Part shown: positions 62,202-64,000 of the stretch, one piece after another | Numbering within the stretch: the first letter of the stretch is position 1 | Layout of the letters: every line of letters starts with the position of its first letter | NCBI RefSeq assembly: GCF_021474405.1 | Contig: NZ_JAKEIO010000003.1 | Span: 62,001 to 126,000 of the forward strand | Length of the DNA: 64,000 nt | Source: [Streptosporangium] indianense | GTDB lineage: Bacteria; Actinomycetota; Actinomycetes; Streptomycetales; Streptomycetaceae | Direction of reading: 5' to 3' | Position numbers and translations under genes: made by a program | The notes under the pieces: model-generated | The model's database searches: none | Seen by the model: only the letters and a program-made list of their open reading frames with translations | Told to the model about the DNA's origin: nothing

Positions 62202-64000
<1,799 letters not shown>

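Overview
The window reads as core chromosome of a Streptomyces or a close relative. The evidence is very high GC with strong third-position bias, frequent GTG starts, and a gene order typical of streptomycetes: topA, bldG, a Tad-like cluster, ssd, acs, nhaA, crp, wblA and a class A penicillin-binding protein. Much of this order (topA, helicase, tad, ssd, HAD phosphatase, acs, marP, nth, crp, ArsA-type pair, whiB4/wblA, ponA) is also known from mycobacteria, which helped with assignment.

Layout. 1-16 kb, mostly minus strand: tRNA-Thr(CGT), a secreted TAP-type hydrolase, DNA polymerase III delta' (holB), an MFS/thymidylate kinase fusion, topoisomerase I with a lysine-rich tail, a methyltransferase, a lipoprotein and the proton-pumping pyrophosphatase. 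16-25 kb: bldG with its anti-sigma-like partner, a divergent DEXH helicase, and a seven-gene Tad/Flp-like secretion operon headed by ssd. 25-32 kb: a HAD phosphatase, a structured RNA matching the Ms1/6S-like RNA locus (scr3559), a Fic-like protein with a degraded motif, a deacetylase lipoprotein and a SulP-carbonic anhydrase fusion. 32-52.5 kb: acs, nhaA, a holin-like membrane protein with an epoxide-hydrolase-type enzyme, a MarP-like protease, two NUDIX enzymes, nth, crp, an MBL hydrolase, RidA, two coupled ArsA-type ATPases, wblA, a class A PBP, YqeY, a phosphoesterase and a Pr6Pr membrane protein, ending at tRNA-Pro(CGG).

52.6-57 kb is a decayed accessory island at tRNA-Pro. It holds a doubly frameshifted tyrosine integrase, the C-terminal stub of a NucA/NucB nuclease followed by an intact putative immunity gene, a second deleted copy of that gene, an ANTAR relic, a GYD protein, a low-complexity SVGS-repeat membrane protein and a degenerate copy of part of the tRNA that may be the far attachment site. 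57-64 kb is the edge of a type II (aromatic) polyketide cluster on the minus strand: chain length factor (cut by the window), acyl carrier protein, a cyclase-ketoreductase fusion, a second ketoreductase, two ABM monooxygenases, a P450, a methyltransferase and a POT-type transporter.

A recurring feature is short tandem duplication (13-46 bp units) beside or across gene ends: after holB, at the tmk stop, between the two ArsA-type genes, across the yqeY stop and after the phosphoesterase, with a similar array upstream of acs. The most curious is a 70-codon repetitive reading frame that links the two ATPase genes by ATGA overlaps on both sides.
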